64,000 nucleotides of DNA from Vibrio mytili (GTDB taxonomy: Bacteria > Pseudomonadota > Gammaproteobacteria > Enterobacterales > Vibrionaceae), in contig NZ_JXOK01000076.1 of NCBI RefSeq assembly GCF_000830505.1, forward strand, positions 58,373 to 122,372, in the 5' to 3' direction. The notes beneath the pieces were generated by a model. That model did no database searches and was not told the DNA's origin. It worked only from the letters and a program-made list of their open reading frames with translations. Below are positions 1 through 8,960 of the stretch, one piece after another (position 1 is the stretch's first letter; each line of letters starts with the position of its first letter). Position numbers and translations under genes: made by a program.

Positions 1-574
1 CAGCATGATCGAACTCAAGATTATTCATGATAAGTGTGCGAGGGTGATAATGAACAAACTTAGAACGCTTATCAAAAAAAGCACTGTCATATTCGTCTGC
101 TTCGACGACAAAAAACATGCTTTCACCCAAACGAGCAGAGATACCAAAGTTGCCCAGCACGCCCCCAACTAAAAAGCCCGGCTGATAACCACAGTCTTCT
201 AAGATCCACGCCAGCATGCTGGCGGTGGTGGTTTTTCCATGTGTACCAGACACAGCAAGCACCCAACGATCGTGCAGTAAGAACTCGTTAAGCCATTGTG
301 GTCCGGAGGTATAACGCATATTGCTATTAAGCACGTGCTCAACACATGGATTTCCACGGCTCATGGCATTCCCAATCACAACAAGGTCCGGTTGAGGGTC
401 AAGTTGAGAAGGGTCAAATCCTTCAATAATTTCAATACCTTGAGATTCCAACAATGTGCTCATCGGCGGGTAAACATTGGCATCGGAGCCAGTTACTTTG
501 TGTCCGAGCTGACGGGCTAAAACTGCCGCACCGCCCATAAACGTGCCACAGATACCCAAGATATGAATGTGCAT
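1..574 (-). CDS. mpl: UDP-N-acetylmuramate:tripeptide ligase Mpl (N-terminal part)
   Basis: This cytoplasmic murein-recycling enzyme joins the recovered tripeptide L-Ala-gamma-D-Glu-meso-DAP to UDP-MurNAc. The first 191 residues are present and the gene runs off the left edge. The start MHIHILGICGTFMGG is the family N terminus, with a dinucleotide-binding-like glycine-rich stretch. The ATP-binding P-loop SGTHGKTTT lies at residues 109-117, and the Mur-ligase central domain continues to NNLEFDHA at the edge. It is transcribed away from fbp. The assignment is firm; only the C-terminal domain is unseen. Confidence 0.95.
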   Translation of the reverse strand, partial: MHIHILGICGTFMGGAAVLARQLGHKVTGSDANVYPPMSTLLESQGIEIIEGFDPSQLDPQPDLVVIGNAMSRGNPCVEHVLNSNMRYTSGPQWLNEFLLHDRWVLAVSGTHGKTTTASMLAWILEDCGYQPGFLVGGVLGNFGISARLGESMFFVVEADEYDSAFFDKRSKFVHYHPRTLIMNNLEFDHA

Positions 575-887
575 AAACTTAACCTTGTAATGCGTTGTTT
601 GAACTGTTCATTATCGCGATAACCACAAGAAAAGCGAGTGTCTTTGGCTTGGTTGTGACACTGCCTTTCACAAAGTTGACAAGGGTGAACAAGATCTAAA
701 CAAACGTCATGACTTAATGATAACAACATCGCCCAGTATACAAACAAATTGAGATCTCAGTCGGTTACTTCAATACCATTAAAAAGATCTGCGACATAAA
801 ATTACGTTTAACGCAATCGTTTAACATCCATAAAGAGATGCCCTATTGCGCCATACCCCCAACAATATATTAATGTAAGGATTTACC
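575..887. other. mpl-fbp divergent intergenic region
   Basis: These 313 bases lie between two divergent genes. They hold an operator-like palindrome just upstream of fbp (separate entry). On the minus strand an open frame (747 to 517) encodes several cysteines (CQLCERQC) but runs 58 bases into mpl. I do not call it as a gene. No terminator or RNA is seen. Confidence 0.5.
811..826. promoter_or_regulatory. LacI/PurR/Cra-type operator-like site upstream of fbp
   Basis: The sequence ACGCAATCGTTTAACA has the alternating half-site form (GCAA-W-CG-TTT) typical of LacI-family operators such as PurR and Cra. It lies 62 bases before the fbp start. A second CGTTTAAC copy sits 14 bases upstream, at 804-811. 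The same core GCAAACGTTTAAC recurs before glpX (53138) and at the priA/cytR junction (45308). Which regulator binds is unknown; Cra or PurR are the natural candidates. Confidence 0.4.
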
Positions 888-1904
888 ATGTCAGGACTGC
901 GCACTTTAGGCGAGTTCATTGTTGAAAAACAAGCGGATTTCCCCCACGCTAGCGGTGACCTATCATCTCTTTTAGCCTCCATTCGTTTAGCTGCAAAAAT
1001 CGTTAACCGCGAAATCAATGCAGCAGGTCTTGGTGATATTACTGGTGCCGTTGGTACTGAAAATATTCAAGGTGAAGATCAACAAAAGCTCGACGTGTAT
1101 GCGAATGATAAATTCAAAGCGGCACTGGAAGCACGTGATCAAGTTTGTGGCGTTGCCAGTGAAGAGGAAGACGAGGCTGTCGCGTTTAATAAAGAGCTCA
1201 ATCAAAACGCCAAATACGTGGTATTGATGGATCCACTGGATGGTTCTTCAAATATCGACGTTAACGTCTCGGTTGGCACTATTTTTTCGATTTATCGCCG
1301 CGTATCCCCTATTGGCACTCCAGCAACTGAAGAAGATTTCCTCCAACCAGGCCATAAACAAGTCGCAGCCGGTTACGTAATTTATGGCTCATCCACCATG
1401 CTGGTTTACACCACAGGTAACGGTGTCAACGGCTTTACTTACGACCCATCGATTGGCAGCTTCTGCTTATCACATGAAAACATGATGATTCCAGAAGATG
1501 GTAAGATTTACTCAATCAACGAAGGCAACTACATTCGTTTCCCTCTCGGTGTGAAAAAGTACATCAAATACTGCCAAGAAAACGAGCCTGAAGATGGTCG
1601 TCCATATACCTCTCGCTACATCGGCTCATTAGTCGCGGATTTCCACCGTAATTTATTAAAAGGTGGCATCTACCTTTATCCAAGCACTCAAAGCCATCCA
1701 CAGGGCAAACTGCGCCTACTTTACGAGTGCAATCCGATGGCATTCCTCATTGAACAAGCGGGTGGTCTTGCGTCTGACGGCCAGCAACGCATTATGGAAA
1801 TTAAACCAACTGAATTGCATCAGCGTGTGCCTTTCTTTGTTGGCTCGAAAAATATGGTGACCAAGGTCGAGTCGTTCCTTGAAAAATATCGTGATGAAGA
1901 ATAG
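888..1904 (+). CDS. fbp: class I fructose-1,6-bisphosphatase
   Basis: The enzyme hydrolyses fructose-1,6-bisphosphate to fructose-6-phosphate, the committed gluconeogenic step, in the cytoplasm. The 338-residue length is normal for class I enzymes. The metal-binding signature DPLDGSSN is at residues 115-122, preceded by the acidic cluster SEEEDE near 91-96. The C-terminal substrate-binding region includes GKLRLLYECNPMAF. The start ATG at 888 follows a TAAGG ribosome site. A strong terminator follows. A second, unrelated class II enzyme (glpX) is encoded at 53211, so this organism has both types. Confidence 0.97.
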   Translation: MSGLRTLGEFIVEKQADFPHASGDLSSLLASIRLAAKIVNREINAAGLGDITGAVGTENIQGEDQQKLDVYANDKFKAALEARDQVCGVASEEEDEAVAFNKELNQNAKYVVLMDPLDGSSNIDVNVSVGTIFSIYRRVSPIGTPATEEDFLQPGHKQVAAGYVIYGSSTMLVYTTGNGVNGFTYDPSIGSFCLSHENMMIPEDGKIYSINEGNYIRFPLGVKKYIKYCQENEPEDGRPYTSRYIGSLVADFHRNLLKGGIYLYPSTQSHPQGKLRLLYECNPMAFLIEQAGGLASDGQQRIMEIKPTELHQRVPFFVGSKNMVTKVESFLEKYRDEE

Positions 1905-1952
1905 CGTTATCGTTATCACTCAACTCTAGACGAGAACTTCAGACTTTAGTCC

Positions 1953-1986
1953 AATGCGGCAGGTGTTTACCTGCCGCATTTTTATC
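1953..1986 (+). terminator. fbp rho-independent terminator
   Basis: A perfect 12 bp stem, AATGCGGCAGGT / ACCTGCCGCATT, with a GTTT loop is followed by a T-run. It lies 49 bases after the fbp stop. Confidence 0.92.
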
Positions 1987-2031
1987 GCTAAAGTGAATTG
2001 CGAATCAATCGTAATGAAAAGGAATATTCAC

Positions 2032-2559
2032 ATGAGTTTAAACCATGTACCAGCAGGTAAATCCTTACCTGAAGACATCTATGTCGTTATCGAAATCCCT
2101 GCCAATGCTGATCCAATCAAATACGAAGTCGACAAAGACTCTGGTGCTGTTTTCGTGGATCGCTTTATGTCTGCGCCAATGTTTTACCCATGTAACTATG
2201 GCTACGTCAATCATACGCTGTCTTTAGACGGTGACCCGGTTGACGTACTTGTCCCAACGCCATACCCGTTGATGCCAGGTTCGGTCATTCGTTGCCGTCC
2301 GGTTGGTGTGTTGAAAATGACTGACGAATCCGGTGAAGATGCAAAAGTCCTTGCTGTTCCTCATTCAAAAATATCCAAAGAGTACGAGCACATTCAAGAC
2401 GTGGGTGATATCCCTGAACTATTGAAAGCGCAAATTACGCACTTCTTCGAGCGTTATAAAGAACTGGAATCGGGTAAGTGGGTCAAAGTGGATGGCTGGG
2501 CTGATGTAGAAGCCGCGAAGGCAGAAATCTTAGAATCTTACGAGCGTGCGCAAAAGTAA
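2032..2559 (+). CDS. ppa: inorganic pyrophosphatase (family I)
   Basis: This soluble enzyme hydrolyses pyrophosphate to two phosphates and drives biosynthetic reactions forward. The 175 residues match the E. coli length of 176. The family I metal signature DGDPVD is at residues 66-71, and the conserved FYPCNYGYV substrate region lies just before it. I chose ATG 2032 (MSLNHVPAGKSLPEDIYV) because AAAAGGA lies upstream. An open frame extends back to 1954, but that extension includes the fbp terminator. The gene is monocistronic, with its own terminator. Confidence 0.97.
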   Translation: MSLNHVPAGKSLPEDIYVVIEIPANADPIKYEVDKDSGAVFVDRFMSAPMFYPCNYGYVNHTLSLDGDPVDVLVPTPYPLMPGSVIRCRPVGVLKMTDESGEDAKVLAVPHSKISKEYEHIQDVGDIPELLKAQITHFFERYKELESGKWVKVDGWADVEAAKAEILESYERAQK

Positions 2560-2577
2560 TCGATGCCACGCTTAATC

Positions 2578-2610
2578 AAAGAGCTGCGAAATGCAGCTCT
2601 TTTTGTTTTT
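2578..2610 (+). terminator. ppa rho-independent terminator
   Basis: The hairpin GAGCTGC-GAAAT-GCAGCTC, extended by flanking A/T pairs, is followed by TTTTTGTTTTT, 18 bases after the ppa stop. Confidence 0.92.
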
Positions 2611-2663
2611 ATCCAACATGTGTATTTGCCGTTGTTGTGTGTAACCGAGCGTGGGGGATGATA

Positions 2664-3011
2664 TTACACTCTTTGACACCAATCTCCTGAGGCAATCTCT
2701 TCCGTCAAGTGTTCCGTGTCTTGATACAAATAAATCCACGCTTGCCCAAACGGTGTTGTGATCGTTTCTCTGCGATATTCAACGGGCACGTCTTCAAGCT
2801 TATCTAAGGCAGCGAGCGTATCATCATCAATGAGATACACTTCACCTTGAATAGCACGCTGCCCCGCAGATACGCCGGGATAAGGACCTAAATCATACAA
2901 CGCATATGCCGCATCACTCTCATGAAGACCAAGGAACTCAGCCGAACTCAAATAGTGATGGTTATACTCTCCTTGGCGTAACGTCCCATACACAAAAACC
3001 AAATGCTGCAT
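2664..3011 (-). CDS. ytfP: gamma-glutamylcyclotransferase-like protein YtfP
   Basis: A 115-residue member of the GGCT-like (AIG2/BtrG) fold, whose members cleave gamma-glutamyl groups; the YtfP substrate is not established. The signature FVYGTLRQGEYNHHYL is at the N terminus, followed by the GPYPGVS and GEVYLID segments that line the family pocket. ATG 3011 is preferred over an upstream GTG because AAGGAG sits five bases before it. It follows tamB by 64 bases on the same strand, as in the E. coli tamA-tamB-ytfP cluster, and is probably the last gene of that unit. Confidence 0.9.
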   Translation of the reverse strand: MQHLVFVYGTLRQGEYNHHYLSSAEFLGLHESDAAYALYDLGPYPGVSAGQRAIQGEVYLIDDDTLAALDKLEDVPVEYRRETITTPFGQAWIYLYQDTEHLTEEIASGDWCQRV

Positions 3012-3075
3012 AACCACTCCTTAGTTAGCTGGCCTAGGGCCGAATGATCTTTCGGATTAAATTTTGCTCAAGATA

Positions 3076-6000
3076 TTAGTTAAACTCAAATTGATAGAGC
3101 AGGTCAACGGCACTATCAACACCAGAAACAGCTTCTAAGTATAGGTCTGTCATCAGTCGATAGCGAATGGTGAACTCACCTAAGGAGTTAAAAATACCTA
3201 CCCCGTATTTCACTTGTAGACCCGGCATAATGTAACCACTGACCGTAACTTGAGAGTCATCCCCAGAACCGGCCGTATCCAACTGCAAGTCTTGCACTCC
3301 GAATGCTTCACCTATTTGCCCCACTACGCGACCACTTTTCGCCAAACTTAAACCAATCAGCGTGGTCGTCATGGAGTTTCCACCTTCTGCATCAATATCT
3401 TGTCCACGTAGAAGATAAGACAGCGCATTCGCTTGTGCCATAGAAGGCTCAGAGAAGATTTCCATGCTTGGATTCGACGCAGGTCCTGTCACTCGAACCC
3501 CCGCGATCACATCGTCTTGGGTGTTATCTGGATTACGAATCGCGGCAATAGACACATATGGCTGATCCGCTGGACCGTTCATCAAGATTTTCCCTTCCTG
3601 AATCACCAAGTCTTGACCAAACGAGCGGTATGAACCATCGACGATGTTCACTTCACCAACGATAAACGGCCCTTTATCTTTTTGCGAAACATTGAGACTG
3701 CCTTTTAGGCCGCCTTCCAAACCAAATGCAGACAGGTGGAAGTCATCACCAATGTTAATGCGGATATCGGTCTCGATATCAAACGGCATTGGGGTCAAGT
3801 CATCTACAGGTTGTAAGTTTTTGTCTAACACCACCACGTCACTAGAGACCCCTACAGCACTTGGTGGTAACTCTTCAACCACAATGCGTCCCCAAGGTAA
3901 ATTGATGTTGCCTTCCACTTTTGCCAAGGTCGGAGTTACATCAATCGTCATATCTGGCTCGACTTTGATTTTCACCATCGGTGGCATATCAACACGCAGT
4001 TCGTCAGCAAATACGCGCACTTTGGTATGCCAATCTTGTAAATCACGCCAATCCGCATCCCCCGTGATTTCTAACTTACCGTCAGGCGTCATGATCCCAG
4101 CATTCAAATCGGCTTGATGTCCGGTAAAATTGATCGCAACCTGCCCGGAATCGACATCAATTGGGGTGACTTCCCCTTGCAAGGCGATTTTATCTATTAA
4201 GAATTGACCATTGACCTGTGGGTGTAATACATCTCCCGACAGCGCCAGATCCGTATTCATGTTCGCTTTGAATACACTGTAGTCACCAATCAATGGCGCT
4301 AAGAAGTCCAAATGGAAGGTAGATAAGGAGACGTTGCCTTTCATTGTTGGCGTTTCTGCTGACACGTTCATCAGCGATACGTCACCGGAAAGATCACCAT
4401 TACGTGTGACATCAAGCAACCATTCCATATCCAACTGATCTTTGGCAAGAGCCGCTTTAAAATCAAAGCTCTCCCACTCCAGGCGAACAGGCTCTTCTAA
4501 AGTTTGCTCCACATGCCCTGATGGCATCTGAACATTCACGGTTGCTTGTGGTTTCATGCCCGGCGCCCATTTCGCCTCCGCTTGGGCATTCACAGAGCCT
4601 TGCAGTTGGGTGTTTTCCGGTAAGAACTGTTTGATTTGGTAAAAACCAAAATTGTTCACGGCCAACTTCACCTCACCGCGCTCACCCGCAGTAACGTCTT
4701 CGGTTAAACACACTTTGGATTGGTCTTGCAGCCAACAGTGTGCCGCAACATTCGCAACCTGTTTGTCAACGTTAACACTGACAGGCGTCGATTTTTGCAG
4801 TGTCCAAGGTCCTTGAGGTGTACTAAAGGTGACACGACTTAACACGCCATCCCAGATCATTTGCGGCTGTTTTTTCAGCGAACCTTGAACTTCTAAGCTG
4901 GTTGACACCACCTCAGACTCAACATCTAACGTAACGTTGTGTTGCGCTTCGCCACCAGACACTTCAAGATCTGCGCTATCAAACACCATGTTGTCATAGG
5001 TGATGTTATTCGCCAGCAAACTCAATTGTGCATTTGCCGTTGGTAGCGGAGAAACATCGCCTTTTAACGTCACTGAGTCGACACTCGCAAGCTGTTGCCA
5101 CTTCACTTGGTTTAGGGCCAAGTCAAGATTAATGTCAGGCTGTTTAAGGCTCCCACGCAGCAACACTTTACCTTTCATGTTACCGCCAAGATCGGCAAGG
5201 CTTTTAGAAAAATCAGGGAAATTAACATCAACATCCATCAAGATTTGTTGATCAATTTTACCTTTTGCCCGTAGCTGGTTCGGACCATGGGATAGCACTA
5301 AACCTTGGGTATTAACTTGAAGGTCGTCCCCTTTACCAGTTCGGTCAGCCGCTTCCAATTGACCTTCAATATTCAGCGGATATCCACGCAGTATGCCGTC
5401 AATATCGAGCTTAGGCAGACTGACCTGCCAGCCGCCTTGTTCGGTTAACGATCCCGAGGTTGATAATTGACCACTGATATCACCTTCCGCCTCCTGCCAT
5501 TGCAAGCCCGGCTGAATGTGCTGCAAGTTGAGATCGGCTTGCCAGTTAATCGGCGTGGCCCAGTTGGCCATAATTTTACCGCTCAACTCGCCACCTAAGG
5601 TTTTCACTACCAAGCTTTCCAGATCAATCTGCTCTAAAGTGCCCTTACCGTTTAATGCTAGGTCCACATCAGGGATGTCTTTACCCGAGGCTTGAGTTTC
5701 CAAGGCCACGGCATAGCCATCCAACGAACCTTTTGCGCTAAGGGTGGGCACAGAGACTTGGTAATCACTCTCTCCCGATAATGGCCACTGCGCTTCGACA
5801 TTCTTGACCTCAACATCGAAAGGTAATTGCGCCTTAAGCGGCTGAACTTGACCTTTAATTTCTGCTTTGACCAACTCAGAGAGCGAAACGTCAAATGCTA
5901 ACCCTCCCGCCGAGCCTGAGGCTGAAAGAGAAAGCTTTTGTCCTTTCGCTTCGGCGTGTTTCACCAAGGCATCTAGCTGAGCACGAAGCGGATACTCTGC

Positions 6001-7029
6001 CGTCAACGTAACTCGCGAACTTAACGTTGCCTCGACCTCTGGCATATCAAGCTCCAGCGTTTTAACATCGACTTGATGTCCCCCTGCGTTGGCTACCAAA
6101 CCAAGATGATGAACAATAATCGGCGTTTCACCAGCTAACTCAAAATCATCAATATCAAGACGTCTTACCTCCACAGTTAGTGGAATCCACACTTCTGGTA
6201 ACTCGATGTCTTTCGATACAGGATCGTTTTCAGAGGATGCGTTTTGTTCTGATTCTCCATCCTCTTTTAAGGCTGCCGCCTCTTCAGGTGACGCACTAGT
6301 TTCAGATGCCACTTTAGCTTCTGATGGCACGTTCTCCGATGACACGTTCGCGTGCTGTGTCACCTCCTCTTGAGGCGGTACAGCATCGTTCTCTTGTGTT
6401 TCAGTCGTTTTCTCTTCAGCGCTTTTCTGCTCTACGCTTTGGTTGTCAGCGTTCGTTTCACCTGGTGCCAGCGCAACATTAATTGCTTTCAACGCCGTCG
6501 GGGCAATCACCAAACGATCCCCCTGCATCGACATAGCGGTAGAGAAGGTTTGCCAATCCACGCGATTGCCTAACACATTGAGTTTAATATCATTCAAACG
6601 TACGTTATTGACAAAGATCGGGACGGGAGTACTGATAGAGCGTAATGGTGGCGTCTCTTCTTCCGGCTCACTCGCAGGCGGCAATTCCGGCATTTGAAAA
6701 TTAACGCCCTGAAGCGCGAGTTCATCAACACACACGCGCGGGTCTAACAAACAACGAAAGTTAATCGCCAATGTGAGCTGCTCAACTTTAGCGTCAACAT
6801 TCAATGTTTCATCAACAAAACTAACGTTTTGAAGCTTAAAGCGAGGGAAAAGCGTACCTTGAACACTTTCAATATTGAGTTGCGGCAACGCCTGCTGCGC
6901 GCCCCACAATGCGAGCTTTAAACCGGGATGCGTAAACAGTACCACCGCAATCAAAAGGATAAGCGTTAACAATAAACTGACCAAACTGAGCGATAACCAT
7001 TTGGTCCACTTAAACATCACTTTGATCAT
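3076..7029 (-). CDS. tamB: translocation and assembly module inner-membrane protein TamB
   Basis: TamB is an AsmA-like envelope-spanning protein that works with the Omp85 protein TamA in outer-membrane protein insertion and in lipid transport between membranes. It has 1317 residues. One N-terminal membrane anchor lies at about residues 11-33, followed by a long beta-rich repeat region, and it ends in the conserved DUF490/TamB domain with aromatic terminus DLLYQFEFN. An acidic low-complexity linker rich in Glu, Ser and Ala (about residues 195-275) interrupts the N-terminal third. The start overlaps the tamA stop by four bases (ATGA), indicating translational coupling. Confidence 0.96.
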   Translation of the reverse strand: MIKVMFKWTKWLSLSLVSLLLTLILLIAVVLFTHPGLKLALWGAQQALPQLNIESVQGTLFPRFKLQNVSFVDETLNVDAKVEQLTLAINFRCLLDPRVCVDELALQGVNFQMPELPPASEPEEETPPLRSISTPVPIFVNNVRLNDIKLNVLGNRVDWQTFSTAMSMQGDRLVIAPTALKAINVALAPGETNADNQSVEQKSAEEKTTETQENDAVPPQEEVTQHANVSSENVPSEAKVASETSASPEEAAALKEDGESEQNASSENDPVSKDIELPEVWIPLTVEVRRLDIDDFELAGETPIIVHHLGLVANAGGHQVDVKTLELDMPEVEATLSSRVTLTAEYPLRAQLDALVKHAEAKGQKLSLSASGSAGGLAFDVSLSELVKAEIKGQVQPLKAQLPFDVEVKNVEAQWPLSGESDYQVSVPTLSAKGSLDGYAVALETQASGKDIPDVDLALNGKGTLEQIDLESLVVKTLGGELSGKIMANWATPINWQADLNLQHIQPGLQWQEAEGDISGQLSTSGSLTEQGGWQVSLPKLDIDGILRGYPLNIEGQLEAADRTGKGDDLQVNTQGLVLSHGPNQLRAKGKIDQQILMDVDVNFPDFSKSLADLGGNMKGKVLLRGSLKQPDINLDLALNQVKWQQLASVDSVTLKGDVSPLPTANAQLSLLANNITYDNMVFDSADLEVSGGEAQHNVTLDVESEVVSTSLEVQGSLKKQPQMIWDGVLSRVTFSTPQGPWTLQKSTPVSVNVDKQVANVAAHCWLQDQSKVCLTEDVTAGERGEVKLAVNNFGFYQIKQFLPENTQLQGSVNAQAEAKWAPGMKPQATVNVQMPSGHVEQTLEEPVRLEWESFDFKAALAKDQLDMEWLLDVTRNGDLSGDVSLMNVSAETPTMKGNVSLSTFHLDFLAPLIGDYSVFKANMNTDLALSGDVLHPQVNGQFLIDKIALQGEVTPIDVDSGQVAINFTGHQADLNAGIMTPDGKLEITGDADWRDLQDWHTKVRVFADELRVDMPPMVKIKVEPDMTIDVTPTLAKVEGNINLPWGRIVVEELPPSAVGVSSDVVVLDKNLQPVDDLTPMPFDIETDIRINIGDDFHLSAFGLEGGLKGSLNVSQKDKGPFIVGEVNIVDGSYRSFGQDLVIQEGKILMNGPADQPYVSIAAIRNPDNTQDDVIAGVRVTGPASNPSMEIFSEPSMAQANALSYLLRGQDIDAEGGNSMTTTLIGLSLAKSGRVVGQIGEAFGVQDLQLDTAGSGDDSQVTVSGYIMPGLQVKYGVGIFNSLGEFTIRYRLMTDLYLEAVSGVDSAVDLLYQFEFN

Positions 7030-8738
7030 AGTTCAGGCCCCAAAGAGAAGTGGATACGGAATTCGTTCTTCTCTGGTTCATCCAATCCCCAAGCGAAATC
7101 AAAACTGACCGGACCAACGGGCGATGCCCAGCGAATCCCCACCCCGGCACCTGATTTCCATTCAGGGGTTTGGTTAAATGCATCACCGATATCGTAAAAC
7201 GTGGCGGCCCACCAGTTACCATACATGCGATATTGATACTCTAGCGAGCTCGACACGATGTACTTAGCACCCGTTAAGGCGCCACTGGCATCAACGGGAG
7301 AGATGGACTCGTATCCATAACCACGAATGTTGTTGTCACCACCGGCAAAGAAACGTAACGATGGAGAGAGTTTTTCAAATTCTTCCGAGATATTTGCACC
7401 ACCTTCAAGGCGGAATAGGCCTCGGTGGTTCTCGCCAATGCCGCGAATCCAAGATGTTCGACCCAACAAACGTAACACCCGAGTGGCAGACAACACCGCT
7501 GGATCACCATATTCAACAGTGACCGTCTGCTTATCCCCCCACATTGGCATACTGCCGCCACGCACTCGAGTGCGAGTAAAAGTTGCACCTGGAAGTAAGA
7601 AGTGCACGCCATCTTCTTGTAGGCCTTGAGAGTAGTTTTCATATAGGTGACGAACATACAGTGTTTTATTCCAGCCTTTATCCACCAGCCAATGACGCTC
7701 CAACGCTAAGTTGGATTCTAAACTCTCAGTATCTCGATTATCCAAATGCTTTAAGCCAAATTGCACTTGGTAATATTCGTGTAAGACATCATCCAGTGGT
7801 ATTTTGTACCCTGCCGTAATAGTTTGTTCTGGCATAGACAATGACAGAGCCGTATTGAAGCTGTGACCACGGCCGCTCACCCACGGCTTTTTCCATTTCA
7901 ATGTACCGCGCACACCCGTATCCGTAGAATAACCGATACCCGTTTCAAGCTGATTTTTTGCAGCAGGCGCCACCGTCACTTTGATCGGCAAGTCTCGCCC
8001 TTCATCGATCATACTCAAATCGGGCTCAACAAAAACGGAAGAGAACCAATCGGTATTAGAGAGGTTTTGGTTGTACTCACCAACACTGGCAACTAAATAA
8101 GGTTCGCCAACATCAAACGGACGCAGCGATTCAACACGGTCTTCCCAAATTTGGCTACCAGTGATACTGACAGCACCGAAGTGATAACGAATACCACTGT
8201 CGTAATGCAAACGAACATTCGCTTGGTTGTAATCCGGTATGATTTCTAGCTGATTGAGAGTAAAGTCACCATTAAAGTAACCGCGCTGTAAGCCTAAATT
8301 ACGAATCCCTGATTTTAGACTGTCGTAATCTCCTTGATTAAGCACCCCACCGACTTTCATCGGAGACTGGGCGAGCAGATCTGAGAACGCGGAATCGTCT
8401 TTCGCTTCCCCTTCAATCACGATATCCATGACTTGGACTTTAACTGGTAAGCCTTTCTTGATATTAACGAGTAACTCTTCATCTTCCTCGTTAACGGTAT
8501 AGTCGATGGTGGCATGATAATAGCCCAGCGCGTTTAAGGCTTCGTTGATGCTGTGGTCTAGGCGTGCCTGAAAACGTAAAGACGTTGAATACTCTTTTTC
8601 AGGAATGGAGGAAAGATAAGCATCCACGTTGTCTTTCAAAGCACCATCAATGCCTTCAACGCTTATGGATACGTTGGCATAGACGCTATGAGAAAACGCA
8701 AGCAGGCCAATAATGGTAGAGAGAGCTTTTTTTATCAT
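7026..8738 (-). CDS. tamA: translocation and assembly module outer-membrane protein TamA
   Basis: TamA is an outer-membrane Omp85-family protein that partners with TamB. The 570 residues start with a signal peptide (about 1-21, ending SVYA), then three periplasmic POTRA domains (about 22-260), then a 16-strand barrel. The Omp85 lid-lock motif appears as RGYGY near residue 475. The last strand ends FRIHFSLGPEL. It is the first gene of the tamA-tamB-ytfP unit and is divergent from msrA. Confidence 0.96.
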   Translation of the reverse strand: MIKKALSTIIGLLAFSHSVYANVSISVEGIDGALKDNVDAYLSSIPEKEYSTSLRFQARLDHSINEALNALGYYHATIDYTVNEEDEELLVNIKKGLPVKVQVMDIVIEGEAKDDSAFSDLLAQSPMKVGGVLNQGDYDSLKSGIRNLGLQRGYFNGDFTLNQLEIIPDYNQANVRLHYDSGIRYHFGAVSITGSQIWEDRVESLRPFDVGEPYLVASVGEYNQNLSNTDWFSSVFVEPDLSMIDEGRDLPIKVTVAPAAKNQLETGIGYSTDTGVRGTLKWKKPWVSGRGHSFNTALSLSMPEQTITAGYKIPLDDVLHEYYQVQFGLKHLDNRDTESLESNLALERHWLVDKGWNKTLYVRHLYENYSQGLQEDGVHFLLPGATFTRTRVRGGSMPMWGDKQTVTVEYGDPAVLSATRVLRLLGRTSWIRGIGENHRGLFRLEGGANISEEFEKLSPSLRFFAGGDNNIRGYGYESISPVDASGALTGAKYIVSSSLEYQYRMYGNWWAATFYDIGDAFNQTPEWKSGAGVGIRWASPVGPVSFDFAWGLDEPEKNEFRIHFSLGPEL

Positions 8739-8918
8739 GCTTTTTGGGCTGAATGAGAGTGAAAAAACGTAAATAATGATAACGCCAATTAAGGCCTAAG
8801 TCTGTAATAATAATAGCGTTACTAGAATCTATGTCATCACAACATCAAAGACAGAAGAAATTAAACATTTCGCAAATATAAGACACACACCCTATAAACG
8901 TTCAAGACGAAAAGACCA

Positions 8919-8940
8919 GCATCTTGAAGCTATTTGGGTA
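8919..8940 (+). repeat. solo terminal inverted repeat of a MITE-like element
   Basis: GCATCTTGAAGCTATTTGGG plus TA matches the right end of the complete element at 57828-58111 (GCATCTTGAAGTCATTTGGG) with two mismatches. No partner end is seen nearby. It lies directly before the msrA ribosome site, so it is a remnant or half element in the msrA leader. Confidence 0.7.
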
Positions 8941-8960
8941 GACATAAAAGGATACATACT

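Noticed and set aside
1954..2031. N-terminal extension of ppa
   Set aside because: It translates the fbp terminator hairpin; ATG 2032 matches the family N terminus.
8934..8960. Upstream TTG start for msrA
   Set aside because: It lies in the solo MITE end. The ATG at 8961 has a ribosome site and gives the family length of 212.
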